Below are positions 57,884-64,000 of a DNA stretch of 64,000 bases, piece by piece. The translations under genes and the position numbers were made by a program. The DNA is taken from positions 30,388,221 to 30,452,220 of the forward strand of contig OX359282.1 in NCBI GenBank assembly GCA_947179155.2. Direction: 5' to 3'. The notes beneath the pieces are model-generated. The model searched no databases, had not been told where the DNA came from, and saw nothing but the letters and a program-made list of their open reading frames with translations. Within the stretch, counting starts at the first letter, position 1. Each line of letters opens with the position of its first letter. The DNA is from Hedera helix. Lineage: Eukaryota > Streptophyta > Magnoliopsida > Apiales > Araliaceae.

Positions 57884-60800
57884 ATGACTTCTGAAAATCA
57901 GGGAATGAATTATCCACTGCCCGAGGCGAACGTAGCTGAGAATCAGGAAGCTACAAACAATCCTCCTGCAGCTTCAGAAAATAATGCTGGTGATCATGCA
58001 AATCAAAATGGTTTCTTTAGAAATTTCATGCAATTTATCCAAAATCAGCCAAGGGGAGGTCGTAACGATGGAAACGCTGATAATTCAAGGATTATCACCG
58101 TTAAACAATTTAAAGAGTTGGGACCACCTAAATTTTTCGGGAAGCCTGAACCACTCAAAGCGGAGGCATGGTTAAAGCAAACGACAAAAATCCTTGATGT
58201 TCTGCGATGTGCAGATGATCAGAAGGTGCCATTCGCCACCTTTATGTTTCGAGGGGAGGCAGACCATTGGTAGGAGACAGTAAAACGTATCCATCATTCG
58301 GCTCTCGAAATGTCTTGACTGGAATTCAAAGAGTTGTTCAACGAAAAGTATTTTCCAGAAAGCATCCGCCATATGAAAGAGGTGGAGTTCATAAAACTAG
58401 AGCAAGGAAATATGTCTGTTTCACAATATGAAGCTAAGTTTGCCGAACTATCTCGTTCCGCGACTCATCTAGTGGATGACGAAGCACGGATGAGTCGGAT
58501 GTTCTTACGAGGTTTGAGATTCGAAATTCGTCAACAGCTTAGCTCTCATAAATTGACCTTGTATTCAGATGTGGTCGACAGGGCTCAAAGGGTAGAGCAA
58601 ACAGATGAAAAATTGCAGCCAAGAGTCAATGATCAGCGTAGAGAGAGAAATGACAACAACCACAGGAACGAGAACCATAAGGGAGGTAACCAGCACTTCG
58701 GTAGTAATCACGCATCGAATAATAGAAGAGGAGAATCCAGTGGAAATAATTTCAAGAGAAAGAGATTCCATAATGATTATGGAAGAGCACCGGCACCAGT
58801 ACCTGCACCGGCACCAGTACCAAGGGGAGGAGATCGACCACCGGTAAGATGTTACAAGTGTGGTCAGGAGGGCCACATCAGCCCAAACTGTACTCAACAG
58901 TCCAAGTTGTGCTACAGTTGCGGAAAAGAAGGTCATATGGCTCGATTTTGTCCTGTTTCAAAATCAAGTCCAGCTGCAATGATGGTACCAAAAGCTAGCA
59001 CGAATAAGGGAAAATCTGTAGTTCAAGGAAGAGATTTTGTTGTGACGTCCCAAATGGCACGAAACCCGAACGAGGTGATAACCGGTAAGCTATTCATAAA
59101 TTCTCATGAAGTCTATGCCCTGTTAGATACTGGTTCTACCCATTCTTTTGTCTCACCTACGTGTGCTCAACAATTAAACTTAACTCCTGACAATTTGGAC
59201 TTTGACTTATCAGTTGAAACCCCATTAGGAGCAATAGCCATTACATCTACGGTATATAAATCCTGCTTAGTTCAAATCAATAGCCTTATATTACCCGTTG
59301 ACCTTATCTCATTGGAAATGCATGAATTTGATGTGATTTTAGGAATTGATTGGTTGACTGATCATCATGCTAAAATTGATTGCTTTCAAAAGATCATTAG
59401 TTTTCATATTCCTAATCAACCTGTCATACAAATTCAAACCATCAAACCATTGAAATCCATAACTGTCATTTCTAGCCATAAAGCCACTCGTTTATTGAAA
59501 AACGGATGTCAAGCATTTTTAGCTCATGTCACTGACTTGAACAAAGATGTGTCAAACTTGAAAGATATTCCTATTGTTAATGAATTTTCTGATATTTTTC
59601 CCGATGAACTTCCTGGCTTACCTCCAAATCGGGAAATTGAATTATGTATTGATCTTGAACCCGATACCAAACCTATTTCCAAAGCCCCATACCGAATGGC
59701 TCCTATTGAACTTCAAGAGCTAAAGGTCCAACTACAGGAATTGTTAGATACTGGTTTCATTCGTCCGAGTGCATCGCCTTGGGGTGCCCCTGTTCTTTTT
59801 GTCAAGAAGAAGGACGGGAGTATGAGATTGTGTATTGACTACCGAGAGTTGAATCATGTCACCATCAAAAACAGGTACCCGTTACCTCGAATTGATGACA
59901 TGTTTGATCAATTGCAGGGTGTTCAACATTTCTCAAAGATTGATCTCCGCTCTGGATATCATCAGTTAAAAGTTAAAACTGATGACATTCCAAAGACTGC
60001 TTTCAGAACCCGCTACGGGCATTATGAGTTCTTAGTCATGCCTTTTGGACTAACAAATGCTCCTGCAGCTTTCATGGACATGATGAACCGGATATTCAAA
60101 GAATATTTGGATCATTTTGTAGTTGTCTTTATTGATAACATTCTTATATACTCCAAGAGTCGTGAGGATCATGAACAACACCTGAGATTAATACTCCAAA
60201 AGCTACGTGAGAACAAGTTGTATGCCAAGTTGAAGAAATGTGAGTTTTGGCTTAAGGAAGTCACGTTCCTTGGGCATGTGATTTCCAGTCAGGGAATATC
60301 AGTTGATCCTGCAAAGATTGAAGCAATATTAAATTGGGAGCAACCTCGGTCAGTAACTGAAGTCCGAAGTTTTCTGGGTTTAGCTGGTTATTATCGGAGA
60401 TTCGTAGAAGGATTTTCTCGAATCGCCACTCCATTAACTCAGCTGACTCGGAAAAGCACAAAATTCATATGGAATGAGAAATGCGAGAAGAGTTTTCAAG
60501 AACTTAAGAAGAGACTTGTTTCAGCTCCTGTTCTGACTATACCATCAGGATCGGGGGAATTTGTTATCTACAGCGATGCTTCAGGAAAAGGTCTAGGCTG
60601 TGTACTTATGCAACATGGAAAAGTTATAGCCTATGCCTCTCAACAACTCAAAGATTATGAGAAAAATTATCCTACTCATGATTTAGAGTTGGCAGCAGTT
60701 ATTTTCGCATTGAAAATTTGGAGGCACTACTTGTACGGGGAGAAAGTGGAAATCTTCACGGATCACAAAAGCCTCAAGTATTTCTTCACCCAGAAGGAAC

Positions 60801-62515
60801 TCAACATGCGGCAACGACGTTGGCTTGAGCTATTAAAGGATTACGACCACACCATCCAGTACCACCCAGGAAAAGCAAACGTTGTAGCTGATGCTTTAAG
60901 CAGAAAATCTTATGCGAGTACAAGTGCAATGTTGACTACGCAAAAATGTATTTTGTACGATTTACAAAAGATGGAGATAGAATTAAAGCCACCAGGGACC
61001 CACATGAAGATTGCGCACGTACAAGTAGAACCAGCTTTAATTGATAAAATTAAAGCTGCTCAAGCTACTGGTCCAGAAATGATGAGTATGATGAAGAAAG
61101 TACAAGAAGGTACTATTCCAGAAGCAAGAATCGACGAGAAATGAATACTTCGACTCAACTCTCGACTTTATGTTCCTAACGACCCTGAATTGAAACATAA
61201 AATCATGATGGAGGCACATAACACACCGTTTGCAATTCACCCGGGAAGTACTAAAATGTATCGTGATCTTCGACATACATTTTGGTGGAACAATATGAAG
61301 AGGGAGATTGCAGAGTTCATCTCAAGGTGCTTAACTTGTCAACGTGTCAAGGCAGAGCATCAAGTGCCTAAAGGTCCATTGCAATCACTCGAAATTCCAG
61401 AATGGAAGTGGGAACACATCACTATGGACTTCGTGACGGGTCTTCCCAAAGTTTCTCAAAGTTTTGATGCGATTTGGGTCATCGTAGATAGATTGACCAA
61501 GTCTGCTCATTTCTTGCCTATAAGAGAAAACTTTTCACTCGAGCGTCTGGCCGGTATGTACATAAATGATATTGTAAGATTGCATGGCATGCCAGTTTCC
61601 ATAGTTTCTGACCGAGATCCTAGATTCACTTCACGCTTTTGGATCAGTCTACAAAAAGCTATGGGCACCGAGCTACGATTTAGTTCTGCATACCATCCTC
61701 AAACAGACGGACAATCTGAAAGGACGATTCAGACTCTCGAAGATCTTTTGAGACTTTGCGTGCTAGACTTCAAAGGAAGTTGGGACAAGTACTTGCCATT
61801 GGTTGAATTCTCCTACAACAACAGTTACCAAGCAAGCATATGCATGGCTCCATTTGAGGCTTTGTATGGACGAAAGTGTCGCTCTCCAGTATGTTGGAAT
61901 GAAGTAGGAGAAGCAAAATTGTTGGGACCCGAGTTGGTACGCTTGACAACAGAAAAGATCCAAATGATCCGACAACGAATACAGACCGCGCAAGAACGAC
62001 AAAAGAATTATGTTGATCTTCATCGGAGAGATGAGAGATTCAACGTCGGAGATCATGTATTCTTACGTGTTTCTCCATGGAAAGGAGTTACGAGATTCGG
62101 AAATAGAGGAAAACTCAACCCTCGATTTATTGGCCCATTTGAAATTCTCGATCAAGTAGGAACCGTAGCCTACAGACTAGCCCTACCACCAAGTATGTCT
62201 CGCATCCATAACGTTTTTCACATATCTATGTTACGTAAATATGTGAAGGACCCAAACCACATCATTGAGTTATAACCGGACGTTATAGCCGATGATTTAA
62301 CGTACGAGGAGGTACCTGTCAAGATCTTAGATAAGAAGGAGCAGATCCTACGCTCAAAGGTTATACCTCAAGTTAAGGTTTTATGGAGAAACCAAGATAC
62401 TGAGGAAATGACCTGGGAGCTAGAATCTGAGATGAAATCTACGTATCCTTATCTCTTCGAAATGCCAGGTACGTCAATTTCGGGGACGAAATTTCATAAG
62501 GAGGGGAGGTTGTAA
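57884..62515 (+). pseudogene. Chromovirus gag-pol, one frame with four in-frame stops
   Basis: The frame runs unbroken in phase from ATG 57884 to TAA 62513-62515, inside the LTR start. Gag: LGPPKFFGKPEP to the tandem CCHC knuckles CYKCGQEGHISPNC (from 58850) and CYSCGKEGHMARFC. Protease: LLDTGST (Asp at 59126). RT: LCIDYRELN, LPRIDDMFDQL, then VVFIDNILIYSKS at 60122-60160, where the second active-site Asp is Asn (codon 60137-60139). RNase H: YSDASGKGLGCVL...FTDHKSLKYF. Integrase: zinc-binding H/H then CLTC, MDFVTGLP, VSDRDPRF, HPQTDGQSERT with the Glu. The C-terminus, TYEEVPVKILD...VLWRN...MTWELE, is chromodomain-like, the part that guides integration to marked chromatin. Stops: TAG 58271, TGA 58316, TGA 61142, TAA 62273. 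No frameshift. Confidence 0.92.
62497..62510 (+). promoter_or_regulatory. Polypurine tract of the chromovirus
   Basis: AAGGAGGGGAGG immediately before TGTAAGACCCC primes plus-strand DNA synthesis. It is also coding: the pol frame reads through it and stops five bases into the LTR. Confidence 0.8.
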
Positions 62516-64000
62516 GACCCCGAATTTTATGAAATACAAAATTTAATTTTCTTCATATATATATTTTTTTTTTCCTGAAATAGTAGGTGGTTAAATTAAT
62601 AAGGTTAAAAGTTAAGGATGTTATGTGTAAATTTTATTATGTCGGACAATATTCGTTTGGTCGGAGAATATTCGTTTTGTCGGGGAATATTCGATTCGTA
62701 CGACGGCGCCGAAATAACAAAATAATGGTGGACCCCCACAACGACTTATTGTCGAATATAGAAAGCGACATACGTAACCTTTTCAAATAAATATAGTCAA
62801 CGGTATAATCATCTTGAACTGTTAAAATATCTGGTGGTAAAGGAATAGTAACATACGGTATTGCACAGTAGCACACGGTATTACACAGTAGCACACGGTA
62901 TTACATAGTGTTCATATTATTAAACTGATAAAGTGGTTATTGTCCTATATTGATTTTATTGAACCAATAATTGTCACATGCATAATAATTCATATTATTG
63001 AGTTGATAATTGTCACAGTAGCATATGCACAATAATTCACATTACTGAATCAATAATTGTCACTACACAGTAACGTGTTATTTTCTTATCTATTTTTAGC
63101 ATTTTTGTTATCTCTTTTATGATATTGATTAAACTGTTGTATTCTATTATTAGTTGATTTTCCTGTTTACCTAACTCGAAAAACCAACTACACTGCATTT
63201 ACAACAATTAACTATAATAATGGATAATTGTGAATTATTGTTGAATAATTGAATTGATAAAGTTATTTGTTTTTATTATGATAAATTATATAAAGTTATT
63301 TGTTTTTATTATGATAAATTATATAAAGTTGTTTGTTTTTATATATAAAGTTAATTGATTTATTTAAAGTTAGTTGTTTTATATATAAAGTAAATTGAAT
63401 GGTATAGATTAAAAGATGATCTTTAAATGAATGGTTTAGATTAAGAAAATCTTGAAAGATGAAATGAGTGGTATGGATTAAACATTATCTTGAAATATAC
63501 GGTTTGGATTAAATTAGGAAATCTTGGTGATGATAAGATTTTTGCTATAAATAGAGGCCTTAACTTAAGGATTTTTCATAAAAACTTCCTTGCGTATTCT
63601 TTCTTTCACTCTCCAAATATTTCTTTGTATAAGTTCTCTTTGAGTGTGCTAAAGTCATCTTGAGTATTTGTAAAGATCTGTAAGTGTACGAGTTCATATC
63701 TAGTCACGTGTTAAGGTAAGGGATACCATCATTTTCATCTTCCATTATTCAAACTTACTATGGTAAGGGTATATCAATATTTAATTCTCGAAAATAATAT
63801 CGTTTCTTTCTTACTCATAAGATGTGTCATTTATTTCCATGTATTAAATTGTGGGAATAACCTTACGGCGCGGATTATCGCCTGTTGGTGAATAACCTTT
63901 CATATTTATTTCCATGTATTAAATTGTGGGAATAACCTTACGGCGCGGATTATCGTCTGTTGGTGAATAACCTTTCGTATTCATTCATTATTAATCTCTG
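62511..64000 (+). repeat. 3' LTR of the chromovirus (cut by the window end)
   Basis: Follows the polypurine tract; TGTAAGACCCC start. Nearly identical to 52160-53720, with about a dozen substitutions by eye and one fewer 75-bp repeat. TATA box at 63546-63553. Whether it continues into a B-like unit cannot be seen. Confidence 0.85.

Larger units (their letters stand above)
52160..64000 (+). mobile_element. Tekay/Del-like chromovirus (Ty3/gypsy), runs off the window
   Basis: Plus strand. A 5' LTR region starting TGTAAGACCCC (52160), a second LTR-like unit with the same start (54482) and a duplicated tail to 57689, a PBS, one gag-pol reading frame, a polypurine tract and a 3' LTR from 62511 that continues past 64000. 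The pol order protease-RT-RNase H-integrase and a chromodomain-like C-terminus place it in the chromoviruses; the RT text suits Tekay/Del. By eye the 52160 and 62511 LTRs differ at about a dozen positions over their shared 1.49 kb. Possible target site AATTA (52155-52159); its partner lies outside. Confidence 0.88.

Overview
This is AT-rich nuclear DNA from a flowering plant, probably a eudicot. The evidence is one intron-rich gene with plant-type splice sites, remnants of other plant genes, and a dense mix of plant transposon classes: Ty3/gypsy chromovirus, Ty1/copia, TRIM, SINE, MULE, Pack-MULE, hAT, Tourist and Stowaway. The species cannot be told from the sequence. I saw no tRNA or rRNA genes and no CRISPR array.

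Layout. 1-5.9 kb: a tandem array of LTR-like repeats whose short interiors carry two exons and one intron of the actin-related protein gene ARP3 (minus strand), with a solo LTR nested inside. 6.5-7.3 kb: a copia LTR plus leader. 7.7-11.2 kb: a non-autonomous DNA transposon with a Tourist-like MITE inside. 11.66-18.24 kb (+): the only gene that looks intact, a 15-exon SDA1 homologue of 853 codons (nucleolar, 60S ribosome biogenesis), with a hAT MITE in intron 10. 18.97-24.09 kb: a complete but decayed MULE with a 9-bp target duplication, carrying a MuDR-type transposase (-) and a convergent GRF zinc-finger gene (+). 24.23-25.84 kb: a Pack-MULE with a 10-bp target duplication that carries a broken F-box gene. 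26.77-34.42 kb (-): a decayed copia element, with a 611-bp TRIM inside its gag. Its 5' LTR is missing, and at that point the sequence changes directly into an ARP3 exon and then into SDA1 fragments.

34.7-39.5 kb is the most unusual stretch. Two partial SDA1 copies (exons 1-5, introns retained) lie tail to tail with no spacer, and the minus arm is interrupted by a 1.67-kb hAT element that carries a SINE. A transcript through it could fold into a long hairpin matching the intact SDA1 gene 16 kb away. 42.2-49.4 kb (+) holds a dead D-cysteine desulfhydrase 2-like gene (PLP enzyme), which lacks the PLP-lysine exon and is broken by frameshifts and hAT/Stowaway insertions. 52.16 kb to the end is a Tekay/Del-like chromovirus. 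Its single gag-pol frame carries four in-frame stops and an altered RT active site, and its 5' LTR looks compound (about 5.5 kb, made of two diverged LTR units plus a duplicated tail). Its 3' LTR runs off the window.

Only SDA1 looks like a working host gene. The rest records transposons capturing, duplicating and inverting gene pieces (ARP3, SDA1, F-box, GRF). All coordinates and family calls were made by eye; no database search was run.
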